This document shows positions 19,460 through 27,960 of a DNA stretch of 64,000 nt, one piece after another. Below the pieces are notes generated by a model, which was not told the origin of the DNA, searched no databases, and saw nothing but the letters and a program-made list of their open reading frames with translations. Position 1 is the first letter of the stretch; each line of letters starts with the position of its first letter. The stretch comes from Xylanimonas allomyrinae (lineage in GTDB: Bacteria > Actinomycetota > Actinomycetes > Actinomycetales > Cellulomonadaceae): NCBI RefSeq assembly GCF_004135345.1, contig NZ_CP035495.1:1364001-1428000 (forward strand), written 5' to 3'. The position numbers and the translations under genes were made by a program.

Positions 19460-19786
19460 GGGAGGCCTTTCACTTCACGACCCGCGCCGTTCGGAGCTTT
19501 CAGCGTCAGCGTGTGACACGTCGCGCGCCAGCCCGGTGGCGGGTCCTACTCGTCCTCGATAGCCGAAGCCTAGCGCGCTCGCCGTCGATCGCGGGAGGTC
19601 CTCAGGCGGCTGGGAGGTGACGCCGCCCCCCGGGCGCGCCAGCATCTGCGCAGGTCACGACACTGCTCGGAGAGATGTCAGATACCTCGCCCCGCGGTCA
19701 CCGTCATCCTCGCGCGACGGCGGCAGGTGCTGACGCTCTCTCTCCGAGCGTCTGCACGGCTGTGACGAACACCACCTTCAGAACGA

Positions 19787-19836
19787 AGAGCGGCCCGGTT
19801 CTGCGGAGACTGTGCTCCGCGGAACCGGGCCGCTCT
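19787..19836 (-). terminator. Terminator of erpA; 19460-19786 otherwise non-coding
   Basis: Arms 19787-19808 and 19815-19836 pair over 22 bp with a single wobble, 12 bases past the erpA stop on the minus strand. The rest of the 390-bp gap up to ctaC holds no supported gene; it presumably contains the ctaC promoter, but I could not identify a convincing -35/-10 pair. Confidence 0.75.
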
Positions 19837-19847
19837 GGGCCGATCGG

Positions 19848-20198
19848 TCAGGCGAACGATCCGCCGCAGGCACAGGAACTGCCGGCGTTGGGGTTGTCGA
19901 TCGTGAAGCCCTGCTTCTCGATCGTGTCCGCGAAGTCGACGGTCGCGCCCTCGAGGTACGGGACGCTCATCTTGTCGACCACGACCTCGACGCCGTCGAA
20001 GTCGGCGAGCGCGTCGCCGTCCAGCAGACGCTCGTCGAAGTAGAGCTGGTAGATCAGGCCCGAGCAGCCACCGGGCTGCACGGCAACGCGCAGACGCAGG
20101 TCGTCGCGGCCCTCCTGCTCCAGGAGGCTGCGAACCTTGGCGGCGGCGACGTCGGTCAGGACCACGCCGTGCGTGGCGGTCTCGAGGGTGTCGGTCAT
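19848..20198 (-). CDS. erpA: Iron-sulfur cluster insertion protein (A-type carrier)
   Basis: A-type scaffold or carrier that delivers Fe-S clusters to target proteins in the cytoplasm. The product is 116 aa. The three conserved cysteines are Cys45 (GGCSG) and Cys109 and Cys111 (SSCACGGSF). The start is the ATG at 20198 with GGAGGA immediately upstream, not the longer frame from 20246. The location next to the respiratory operons, with the Rieske protein as a possible client, matches Rv2204c. Confidence 0.94.
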   Translation of the reverse strand: MTDTLETATHGVVLTDVAAAKVRSLLEQEGRDDLRLRVAVQPGGCSGLIYQLYFDERLLDGDALADFDGVEVVVDKMSVPYLEGATVDFADTIEKQGFTIDNPNAGSSCACGGSFA

Positions 20199-20263
20199 GC
20201 TTCCTCCAACGACAGGACGGTTCTCGCTCTTCCCGATACTACGCATCGCGCGCCACGATGCCG

Positions 20264-20763
20264 CTACCCCGCCTCACCCGCGGCCGCGGTGGTCGACCAT
20301 CTGGGCGCCCAGGTACGCGCCGCTCGCGCCACGGCGTCGCCGCGCCCACCGACGTCGGCACCAACCTCGTGGACGCCGCTGAGGCCGCCGGTCGACCACT
20401 CGCGCCGGCTCACCTCGCTGACGCCCGCCAGCACGACGACGGGAACCGCCCGCTCTCCCGCCAGGCGCGCGACGAGCGGCAGCAGGCCCTCGTGCAGCGC
20501 CGCGCCGTCGAGCAGGTCGACGTGGACGACGACGACGTCCGCCGTCCCGAGAAGCGATCGCAGCCGCACCTCGTCGGGATCCGTGGCCGGCGGCGGCGTC
20601 GCCAGCCCGAGCGCCGAGAGCGGGACGAACACCCCCGACGGGGCGGGCGTGGGAGGGCGAGGGGCAGGACCGCCGGCTCGACCGAGCCGGTCGACGCGGC
20701 CCGCCACTCGGCGGCGAGCTCCTCGGCGAGCGCGGCCCGCGCGGCCAGCAACAGCACATGCAC
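20264..20763 (-). CDS. Truncated, glycerate-kinase-like protein (frameshifted)
   Basis: The C-terminal half resembles the end of TIGR00045 glycerate kinases: TADVVVVHVDLLDGAALHEG stands where the family has DLVVTGEGSLDAQS, then VPVVVLAGVSEVSRRE and ARTWAPRW. The catalytic GEG motif is absent and the protein is about 166 aa against about 370 for the family, so it is unlikely to be an active kinase. The frame changes at the G run 20640-20643, where one missing base restores continuity. Start GTG at 20763 is uncertain. M. tuberculosis has a glycerate kinase (Rv2205c) at this syntenic position, so this may be a reduced relative. Confidence 0.6.
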
Positions 20764-20784
20764 GGTGCCGATGGTGGCACGACG

Positions 20785-21405
20785 ATGGTCCGCATGACGA
20801 CCAGCGCGGGCCCGCACGTCGGCATCCTCCTGTTCGACGGCGCCGAAGAACTGGACGCCGTCGGCCCGTTCGAGGTTCTGGCGGCCTGGACCACCAGGTC
20901 GGCGCTCCAGCCCACGGTCACGACGTTCTCCCGTGACGGCGCCGGGGTGCGGCTCGCGCACGGCCTGCGCATCGTGCCCGCCGCGGCGGCGGACGACGTC
21001 GGGCCGCTGCACCTGCTGATCCACCCGGGCGGGCCGGGCGCGGGCGCGCTCCGCGCCGACGCGGAGCACCTGCAGTCGCTGCGCCGCGCCCGCGCCACGA
21101 CGCCCGTCGTCGCGGGTGTCGGCACGGGTGCCCTCGTCCTGGCAGCCGCGGGACTCCTCGCCGGGCGTCCCGCCACGACTCACCACGTCCACTACGACGA
21201 GCTCGCGGCCGTCGACCCGTCGGTCGTCGTCGACACCGAGGCACGGTTCGTCGACGACGGCGACGTCGTCACGTCGGCGGGCGGGATCGCGGGCATCGAC
21301 ATGGCTCTCCACCTGGTAGCGCGGTTCGAGTCGGTCACGGCAGCGCGCGCCGTGCGGAGCGCTCTCGCGCACGAGTCGGCGACGGGGTCCGAACGAGGGA
21401 TGTGA
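20785..21405 (+). CDS. DJ-1/PfpI-family protein lacking the nucleophilic cysteine
   Basis: The 206-aa product shows the class I glutamine amidotransferase-like fold of DJ-1/PfpI proteins: LLFDGAEELDAVGPFEVL, IHPGGPGAGAL and GALVLAAAGLLAGRPATTHH. The nucleophile elbow normally reads CTGALLL, but here residue 113 is glycine (GVGTGALVL), so cysteine-based hydrolase or glyoxalase chemistry is unlikely. It may be a binding protein. The ATG at 20785 is my choice; ATG 20794 is an alternative. It is divergent from the glycerate-kinase-like gene. Confidence 0.82.
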   Translation: MVRMTTSAGPHVGILLFDGAEELDAVGPFEVLAAWTTRSALQPTVTTFSRDGAGVRLAHGLRIVPAAAADDVGPLHLLIHPGGPGAGALRADAEHLQSLRRARATTPVVAGVGTGALVLAAAGLLAGRPATTHHVHYDELAAVDPSVVVDTEARFVDDGDVVTSAGGIAGIDMALHLVARFESVTAARAVRSALAHESATGSERGM

Positions 21406-21459
21406 CCCACCTGTGTGACGCAGGTATCGCTCGCGCGCGCACCGCAGTACCCTGCGCGC

Positions 21460-22035
21460 GTGACCCGGATGCTGCAGCTCGCCTGGAAGACCTTCCGCCC
21501 TCGCAAGCCCGTGCCCGGGATGGGCGTGCTCGACCCGTCGGTGACCGAGATGCGCGTCCACCCGGGCGATCTCGACGTCCTGCTCCATGTCAACAACGGC
21601 GTGTACCTGCAGATGGCCGACGTCGCTCGCTGGAACTTCGTGGCGGACCTCGACGGGTCCACGCGACTGGGCGACCGGCGCTGGTACCCCGTCGTGGCCG
21701 CGTCGACGGTGAAGTACCGGCGGTCGCTCCAGCTGTGGGACCGCTTCCGGATCACCACACGCGTACTGGGGTGGGACGAGCGGATCGTCTACCTGGAGCA
21801 GGTCTTCACGCGCGGCGACGACGTCTGCGCGACCGCGTGGCTGGCAGGCCGCTTCCTCTCGAAGGACGGCTCACGCATCCCGATGCCGGACGTCATCGCG
21901 CTGCTCGGCCAGGACGCCCCGCCGGCGAGTCCGCCGCTCCCTGCGGAGGTCACGGCCTGGGCGCGTTCCCTCGATGTGGCCCACCGCAGCCCGGCGCCGA
22001 CGGGTCCCACGCCCGGCACCACGTCGCTGCCCTGA
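21460..22035 (+). CDS. Hotdog-fold acyl-CoA thioesterase
   Basis: Predicted to hydrolyse acyl-CoA or a related thioester. The product is 191 aa. The 4HBT-type core is visible as DLDVLLHVNNGVYLQMADVA (the helix with the active-site region), VAASTVKYRRSLQLWDRF and IVYLEQVF. I chose the GTG at 21460: TACCCT lies six bases before it, the leaderless arrangement seen across the window. Substrate is unknown. Confidence 0.82.
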   Translation: MTRMLQLAWKTFRPRKPVPGMGVLDPSVTEMRVHPGDLDVLLHVNNGVYLQMADVARWNFVADLDGSTRLGDRRWYPVVAASTVKYRRSLQLWDRFRITTRVLGWDERIVYLEQVFTRGDDVCATAWLAGRFLSKDGSRIPMPDVIALLGQDAPPASPPLPAEVTAWARSLDVAHRSPAPTGPTPGTTSLP

Positions 22036-22117
22036 CGCGAAGAGCGGCCTCGCCGGGCAGGGTGGTCCGCGGGTTCCGACGCCGGGCTCCGGGGGCGCTC
22101 CTCGCGACCGGGCTCGG

Positions 22118-23515
22118 TCAGCGGGTCGTCTGCGCGATCTGGGTCAGCAGGAGCGCCTCCGCCAGGACGACCTTGCGCAGCTCGCCCAGGTGGACCGACT
22201 CGTTCGCCCCATGGGCGCGCGAGTCCGGGTCCTCGACGCCCGTCACCAGGATCGCCGCCTCGGGGAAGACTTCGAGCAGGTCGGCGATGAACGGGATCGA
22301 CCCGCCGATGCCCGTGTCGACCGGGTCCGTCCCCCACGCCGCCGCGAAGGCCGCGCGGGCGGCACGCATCGCGGCCGTGTCGGCGGGCGCCAGGAACGGC
22401 TTGCCCGTCTCCTTGGTGGTCCACGTGACCTTGGCGCCGAACGGGGCGTTGGCCAGCAGGTGCGCCTCGAGGGCCGTGGCGGCGGCCCGCGGGTCCTGCC
22501 CCGGCGCGAGGCGCAGCGAGAGCTTCGCCCGCGCGCGCGGCGTGAGGGTGTTGGACGCCTGCGCGACCGGCGTCGCGTCGATGCCGATGACCGACAGCGC
22601 CGGCTTGGTCCAGATCCGCGCGGCCAGCGGGCCGGTTCCGGCGAGGGCGACGCCGTCGAGCACCGACGACTCCTCGCGGAACGCGGCCTCGTCGTACTCG
22701 ACCCGAGGCTCGGGCGCCTGCACGAGACCCGGGACCGCGACGTCGCCGGCGTCGTCGTGCAGCGTCGCGATCAGGCGCGACAAGAGCGTGAGAGCGTCGA
22801 GCACCGGGCCGCCGAACATGCCGGAGTGAACGGCGTGCCCCAGCACCTCGACCTCGACGAACCCGTCGACGAGGCCCCGCAGCGACGTCGTCAGCGCAGG
22901 GACGCCCACCTTCCAGTTCGCGGAGTCGGCGACGACGATGACGTCCGCCGCGAGCAGCTCCCGGTGGTCTTCGAGGAACGCACGGAACGACGGCGACCCG
23001 TCCTCCTCCTCGCCCTCGACGAACACCGTGACGCCGACGTCGGGGAGGCGCCCCGCGGCGGTGAGCGCACGCAGCGCACCCAGGTGAGCCACGATCCCGG
23101 CCTTGTCGTCCGCAGCGCCGCGCCCGTAGAGCCGCTCGCCGACCTGCACGGGTTCGAACGGGTCCGTCTGCCACCCCTCGCCCACCGGCTGTACGTCGTG
23201 GTGCGCGTACAGGAGCACCGTCGGCGCTCCCGCGGGCGCGGGACGCCTTGCGACGACGGCGGGCGCGCCCGGCTCGCCGTCGGGGCGCAGCGAGCGCAGC
23301 ACCTGCACCTCGGGCAGCCCGACGCCGCGCAGGAGGTTCGCGACGGCCTCGGCCGACGCCGCCACGTGTGCCTGGTCGTAGGCGGCCATCGCGATGCTCG
23401 GGATGCGCACGAGCGAGACGAGGTCGTCCTGGAGAGCAGGGAAGAGCGCGTCGACGGCGGCCCGGAGCGTCTCGACGTCGGCGGGCTCGGGGGTGGTGGG
23501 GGTCTGATCGGTCAC
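22118..23515 (-). CDS. M20-family metallopeptidase (dipeptidase)
   Basis: A cytoplasmic di-zinc peptidase of the ArgE/DapE/CNDP group, probably cleaving dipeptides. The product is 465 aa. Zinc ligand His106 lies in AHHDVQPV, the bridging aspartate in GRGAADDKAG (131-140), and the catalytic glutamates in VEGEEEDGSPS (about 166-176). The dimerisation insert contains HSGMFGGP. The GTG start has TAGCGT six bases upstream, back to back with the promoter of the DUF3043 gene. The length matches the dipeptidase subgroup (about 450-470 aa). Confidence 0.92.
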   Translation of the reverse strand: MTDQTPTTPEPADVETLRAAVDALFPALQDDLVSLVRIPSIAMAAYDQAHVAASAEAVANLLRGVGLPEVQVLRSLRPDGEPGAPAVVARRPAPAGAPTVLLYAHHDVQPVGEGWQTDPFEPVQVGERLYGRGAADDKAGIVAHLGALRALTAAGRLPDVGVTVFVEGEEEDGSPSFRAFLEDHRELLAADVIVVADSANWKVGVPALTTSLRGLVDGFVEVEVLGHAVHSGMFGGPVLDALTLLSRLIATLHDDAGDVAVPGLVQAPEPRVEYDEAAFREESSVLDGVALAGTGPLAARIWTKPALSVIGIDATPVAQASNTLTPRARAKLSLRLAPGQDPRAAATALEAHLLANAPFGAKVTWTTKETGKPFLAPADTAAMRAARAAFAAAWGTDPVDTGIGGSIPFIADLLEVFPEAAILVTGVEDPDSRAHGANESVHLGELRKVVLAEALLLTQIAQTTR

Positions 23516-23521
23516 CCGGTC

Positions 23522-23570
23522 ACGCTACCTGGGCCGCAGGTCTTCCCGCCGGGGAACGGCCCCGTAGACT
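23522..23570. promoter_or_regulatory. Divergent leaderless promoter region
   Basis: TAGCGT on the minus strand (23522-23527) lies six bases before the M20 peptidase start, and TAGACT on the plus strand (23565-23570) lies six bases before the DUF3043 start. No clear -35 is visible for either. Confidence 0.5.
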
Positions 23571-23576
23571 CGTCCC

Positions 23577-24176
23577 GTGTTCTCCCGCAACAAGTCCGCG
23601 ACGCCCGAAGACGCCGACGCCGCCGCACAGGCAGCCGAGATCGAACGGGCTGGTGACGTCGGCAAGGGCCGGCCGACGCCCAAGCGAGCCGCGGCAGAGG
23701 CGGCGAACAAGCGACCGCTGGTGCCGAGCGACCGCAAGGCGGCCGCCCGTGAGGCGCGCGTCAAGCAGCGCGAGACGCGCTCTCGCGCGTACGAGGGGAT
23801 GCAGCGAGGCGAGGAGCGCTACCTGCCTGCGCGCGACAAGGGCGCCCAGCGCCGGTACGTGCGTGACTACGTGGACGCCCGGTGGAGCGTCGGCGAGTTC
23901 CTGCTCCCCGTGGCTTTCGCGTTCATCCTGCTGAACTTCGCGGTGATGCAGATCCCGACGCTCTTCGGCATCGTGTTCGTGTCCCTGTACGTCGTCGTGA
24001 TCGCCGCCGTGATCGACTCCGTGATCCTGTGGTTCCGCCTCAAGCGCAGGCTCCGCGCGAAGTTCGGTGAGATCGAGCGCGGGACCGCCTGGTACGCCGT
24101 CATGCGCGCGTTCCAGATCCGCCGGTCGCGCATGCCGCGACCGAACCACAAGAAGCACGGCGTCTGGCCCGAGTGA
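23577..24176 (+). CDS. DUF3043-family membrane protein
   Basis: Conserved actinobacterial protein of unknown function (counterpart Rv2206). The product is 199 aa. A long basic N-terminal region, rich in Lys, Arg and Glu and containing KGRPTPKRAAAE and QRRYVRDYVDARWSVGEF, is followed by two transmembrane helices (about 103-120 and 125-148) and a basic C-terminus. The charge pattern suggests an RNA- or lipid-facing cytoplasmic N-terminal part, which is inference only. The start GTG follows TAGACT by six bases. Confidence 0.88.
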   Translation: MFSRNKSATPEDADAAAQAAEIERAGDVGKGRPTPKRAAAEAANKRPLVPSDRKAAAREARVKQRETRSRAYEGMQRGEERYLPARDKGAQRRYVRDYVDARWSVGEFLLPVAFAFILLNFAVMQIPTLFGIVFVSLYVVVIAAVIDSVILWFRLKRRLRAKFGEIERGTAWYAVMRAFQIRRSRMPRPNHKKHGVWPE

Positions 24177-24216
24177 CTGCGGGTCGAATCGTTTTGACCA
24201 GCGTTATGGTAGTCGC

Positions 24217-25230
24217 ATGGTCAACTATCGGTACCTCGGCAACAGCGGTCTGAAGATCACGGAGATCACGTACGGCAACTGGCTGACCCACGGCTCGCAG
24301 GTCGAGAACGACGTCGCCACGGCGTGCGTGCGCGCCGCGCTCGACGCAGGGATCACCTCGTTCGACACCGCCGACGTCTACGCCAACACCAAGGCCGAGC
24401 AGGTGCTCGGCGACGCACTCAAGGGCGAGCGGCGCGAGTCGCTCGAGATCTTCACCAAGGTCTACTGGACCACGGGCCCCGGCGGCCCCAACGACTCGGG
24501 GCTGTCGCGCAAGCACATCATGGAGTCGATCAACGGGTCGCTCACGCGCCTGGGCACCGACTACGTCGACCTCTACCAGGCCCACCGCTACGACACCGAG
24601 ACGCCGCTCGAGGAGACGATGCAGGCGTTCGCCGACATCGTCCGCCAGGGCAAGGCGCTCTACATCGGGGTCTCGGAGTGGACCGCCCCGCAGCTGCGCG
24701 CCGGGCACGCGCTGGCCAAGGAGCTCGGCTTCCAGCTCATCTCGTCCCAGCCGCAGTACTCGATGCTGTGGCGCGTCATCGAGGACGAGGTCGTGCCCGC
24801 CTCGCGCGAGCTCGGCGTCTCGCAGATCGTGTGGTCCCCCGTCGCCCAGGGCGTGCTGACCGGCAAGTACCTTCCGGGCCAGCCCGCGCCCGCCGGCTCG
24901 CGCGCGACCGACGCCAAGGGCGGCGCCACGATGATCAGCCGGTTCATGCACGACGACGTCCTCACGCGTGTGCAGGGACTGCGTCCCGTCGCCGACGAGC
25001 TCGGCCTGACGATGGCCCAGCTCGCCGTCGCGTGGGTGCTCCAGAACGACAACGTCGCCGCCGCGCTGGTCGGCGCGTCACGGCCCGAGCAGGTCGCCGA
25101 GAACGTCAAGGCCTCCGGGGTGACGATCCCTGCCGAGCTCCTGGCACGCATCGACGAGGTCCTGGGGAGCGTCGTCGAGCGCGACCCGGCCAAGACGGCC
25201 GAGGGCGCCCCGAAGAAGCGCCCGAGCTGA
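24217..25230 (+). CDS. Aldo/keto reductase
   Basis: NADPH-dependent carbonyl reductase of the potassium-channel beta-subunit-like AKR group. The product is 337 aa. The catalytic tetrad is visible: Asp50 and Tyr55 (FDTADVYANT), Lys81 (IFTKVYW) and His123 (YQAHRYD). The cofactor region WSPVAQGVLTGKY and the C-terminal VGASRPEQVAEN are typical. The frame opens at 24067, but the ATG at 24217 starts the barrel and has TATGGT six bases upstream. Confidence 0.92.
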   Translation: MVNYRYLGNSGLKITEITYGNWLTHGSQVENDVATACVRAALDAGITSFDTADVYANTKAEQVLGDALKGERRESLEIFTKVYWTTGPGGPNDSGLSRKHIMESINGSLTRLGTDYVDLYQAHRYDTETPLEETMQAFADIVRQGKALYIGVSEWTAPQLRAGHALAKELGFQLISSQPQYSMLWRVIEDEVVPASRELGVSQIVWSPVAQGVLTGKYLPGQPAPAGSRATDAKGGATMISRFMHDDVLTRVQGLRPVADELGLTMAQLAVAWVLQNDNVAAALVGASRPEQVAENVKASGVTIPAELLARIDEVLGSVVERDPAKTAEGAPKKRPS

Positions 25231-25315
25231 CACCTCCGGCGCGTCCACCGCGTGCGGCCCACCGCCGTCGGGCCCGCCCCGGACTCGGGGCACCCGACGG
25301 CGATGGACCGCGCGG

Positions 25316-25971
25316 TCACTCGGCCGCGGCGGCCGCGGCGGGCACGGCCACGACCGGTCGCGCGGCGACCGTCGGCGCGAGGCGGCGCGCGGCTGCCTGG
25401 ACCACGACACCCACCCCGAGCGCGTACGCCACGGTCGCCCACCCGAAGGTGCCGCCCAGGAGCCACCCGAGCACCACGACCGCGACCTCGATCGCCGTCT
25501 TGACCACGCGCACCGACAGTCCCGTCCGGGCCACGAGCCCGGTCATCAGACCGTCGCGCGGGCCAGGCCCGAGCCGTGAACCGATGTACGCCGCGGTCGC
25601 GACACCGTTGAGCACGATCCCGGCCGCGGCCAGCACGACCTGCTCGCCCAGCGGAGGGTGCGGCAGCGCTCGCTCGAGCACCGCGAGGAACGGGTCGACG
25701 CAGGCGCCGATCACGACGACGTTCGCGATCGTCCCGACGCCCGGCCGCTGCCGCAGCGGCACCCAGGCGAGCAGCACGAGGGCGCTCGCGCCGACGATGA
25801 CGACGCCGAACGGCAGCCCGTGCGCCGCACGAGGCCCTGGTGCAGCACGTCCCAGGGCATCCCGCCCTGGCCCGCGTGCAACATGAGCGCCATCGACAGG
25901 GCGTAGGCAAGCAGGCCGAGCAGGAGCTGGGTGGCGCGACGCGCGGCGGCCGCGGCTTTCGGTGTGGTCAC
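25316..25971 (-). CDS. yczE: YczE/YyaS-type membrane protein (frameshifted)
   Basis: An integral membrane protein of unknown transport role. Corrected length is 218 aa with about five helices, beginning TQLLLGLLAYALSMALMLHA and containing GGMPWDVLHQGL and GSRLGPGPRDGLMTGLVART, the family hallmark GPGPRDGL. The frame breaks near 25817-25824, where one missing base in a C run restores it. It diverges from a MocR-type regulator gene; yczE-like genes are known partners of MocR (YczR) regulators. Start GTG at 25971. Confidence 0.85.
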
Positions 25972-25991
25972 GCCGTCATCGTCGGGCGCAG

Positions 25992-26008
25992 ATGGACTGG
26001 AAATCCAT
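25992..26008. promoter_or_regulatory. Candidate MocR operator between yczE and its regulator
   Basis: ATGGA (25992-25996) and TCCAT (26004-26008) form an inverted repeat with a 7-nt spacer in the 61-bp gap between the divergent genes, where a MocR-type regulator would bind to control both. Half-site identity has not been compared with known YczR sites. Confidence 0.45.
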
Positions 26009-26032
26009 AGCCAATCGAGCGAGAGTGGTTCG

Positions 26033-27489
26033 GTGACGCCCCCGCCCGCGCACCGCCACCTGTCCGCCGCCTCCACCACCCGCCTGCTCGGGATCTGGCA
26101 CGCCGGTGGCCCGGCCTACGCGGCGCTCGCCGACGCGCTGCGCCAGTGCGTGCTCACCGGGTCGCTCGCACCGAACACGCGCCTGCCCAGCGAGCGCGCA
26201 CTCGCCGCCGCGCTCGGCGTCTCGCGCGCCACCACGACGGCCGCCTACCGCCGCCTGCGCGACGCCGGCTTCGCCGTCTCCCGCACCGGTTCGGGGACCG
26301 TCGCCGTCCTCCCCCGCCCCGCCACCCCGCCCGCCCGCGAGCCCGGAGGGGACGCCCCCGCGGCCGTCCCCGCCCCGCACCCCGACGACGTCGTCGACCT
26401 CTCGCAGGCGACCCCCGCCGCGCCCCCGAGCTCCACGACGCCTTCGCGAGCGCGCTCGAAGCGTTGCCCGCCTACCTGTCCCGAGGCGGGTACGAGCCGT
26501 ACGGCATCCCCGCCCTGCGGTCCGCGATCGCCGCCCGGTACGCCGAGCGCGGCACACCGACCTCCGCCGACCAGATCCTCGTGACCACCGGTGCGCAGCA
26601 CGCCATCGCGCTCCTCGCACGCACGTTCCTGCGCCCGCGCGACACCGTCGTCGTGCAGGACCCGACCTACGTCCACGCGCTCGAGGCCGTGTGGCGCGCG
26701 GGCGGGCGCCTCGTCGGCGTTCCGTGCCCCGCGGGAGACGCGCTCGACGTCGAGCAGTTCGCCTCAGCCCTGCGGCAGTCGCGGCCACGCCTCGCCTACC
26801 TCGTCACCGACTTCCACAACCCGACCGGGCAGACCCTCACACCCGCCCAGAAGGCCGCCGCACGCGAGGCGGCGCAGCGGTTCGGCGTCACGGTGCTGGG
26901 CGACGAGACGCTCACCGAGCTGACGCTCGACGCCGACGACGGCGCCCCGGCCACCGACGCCGACGTCCCGCCGTCCTTCTCTGGTCCCGGCACCGGCCCG
27001 CACGTGATCAGCATCGGGTCGGCGTCCAAGACGTTCTGGGGCGGACTACGCATCGGCTGGGTGCGAGCACATCCCGACGTCGTCGCGGCGCTCGCACAGG
27101 CGCGCGGGTCGCTCGACATCGCCTCACCGCTGCTCGACCAGCTCGCCGTCGTCGAGCTGCTGGCGCGGCGCGCCGAGGTGCTCGCCGGTCGCCGGGTCAC
27201 GCTGCGCGCGCAACGCGACGTGCTCGTCGACGGCCTGCGGGCGGGTCTGCCATGGGACGTGCCCCGGCCCGCGGGAGGACTGAGCGTCTGGCCGTCCCTC
27301 GGCGCGCCGCTCGCGCACGCGTTCGCGGCGGCCGCGGCCGCCGAGGGCGTCCTCGTCAACGCCGGCCCCACGTTCTCGCCGCACGCGTCGGCCGCGGACC
27401 GGGTGCGGCTCACGTTCGGACGTTCGACGGCGGACCTCGAGCGCGCGCTGCCACGGCTCGTGCGGGCGTGGGCACGGGTCGCGCGCTGA
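26033..27489 (+). CDS. MocR-type GntR/aminotransferase-like regulator (frameshifted)
   Basis: A PLP-binding transcription factor. Corrected length is 485 aa. The winged helix is at about 20-90 (LPSERALAAALGVSRATTTAAYRRL). It is followed by a fold-type I aminotransferase-like domain with DPTYVHALEA, DFHNPTGQTLTPAQ and the PLP lysine in SIGSASKTFWGGLRIGWV. The frame breaks at CCCCC 26423-26427; adding one base gives a continuous protein. It probably regulates the divergent yczE gene in response to a vitamin B6 form or related ligand, inferred from characterised YczR/PdxR members. Confidence 0.88.
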
Positions 27490-27588
27490 GGTGTCGTTCG
27501 CGCGACGACTGCCGCGAGCGCGATCGGCGCGCCTGCGCGGCGGGCCGAGGCAGGACAGCACCTCGGAGCGCTGCGCCATGGCGCGCGT

Positions 27589-27692
27589 CAGCGCGCCCCG
27601 TCAGCGCGCCCCGTCAGCGCGCCCCGTCAGCGCGCCCCGTCAGCGCGCCCCGTCAGCGCGCCCCGTCAGCGCGCCCCGTCAGCGCGCCCCGT
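27589..27692. repeat. 13-bp tandem repeat, eight perfect copies
   Basis: The unit cagcgcgccccgt is repeated eight times without a mismatch, then degenerates through several imperfect units to about 27744. It fills the intergenic space (27490-27741) between the MocR gene and a small minus-strand gene, ending against the latter's stop codon. Because 13 is not a multiple of three, all frames read through as Arg/Ala/Pro/Ser repeats. No protein is supported. Confidence 0.9.
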
Positions 27693-27741
27693 CTGCGCCG
27701 CGTCAGCGCGCCCGGTCGGAGCGCCGCGTCGGAGCACCGCG

Positions 27742-27960
27742 TCAGGGAACCCGCAGCGGCAGAGACGGCGTCGCCTGCACGCCGTCGTGCATCAGGCGCG
27801 CCTCCGTCGCGCCTGCGGCGGCCAGCGCCCGCCAGCGCTCGCCGAGCCATTCCTCGGCGTCGTACTGCGTGGTGAACACCGGGCTCAGCGCGGGGTCGAG
27901 CCGACGACCCTCGTCGTCGACCAGGACCCACTCCCAGCGGGGCCGGATGGCGCCGCTCAC
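27742..27960 (-). CDS. Small hypothetical protein downstream of pyrD
   Basis: A 72-aa soluble protein with no named family that I recognise. It contains WEWVLVDDEGRRLDPALSP, FTTQYDAEEWLGERWRALAA and a C-terminal EARLMHDGVQ, a compact mixed alpha/beta pattern. Its GTG start overlaps the pyrD stop (GTGA), so it is translated with pyrD and is probably real. The 13-bp repeat array begins right after its stop. Confidence 0.7.
   Translation of the reverse strand: MSGAIRPRWEWVLVDDEGRRLDPALSPVFTTQYDAEEWLGERWRALAAAGATEARLMHDGVQATPSLPLRVP

Noticed and set aside
27589-27692. CRISPR array
   Set aside because: The units are contiguous 13-mers with no spacers.
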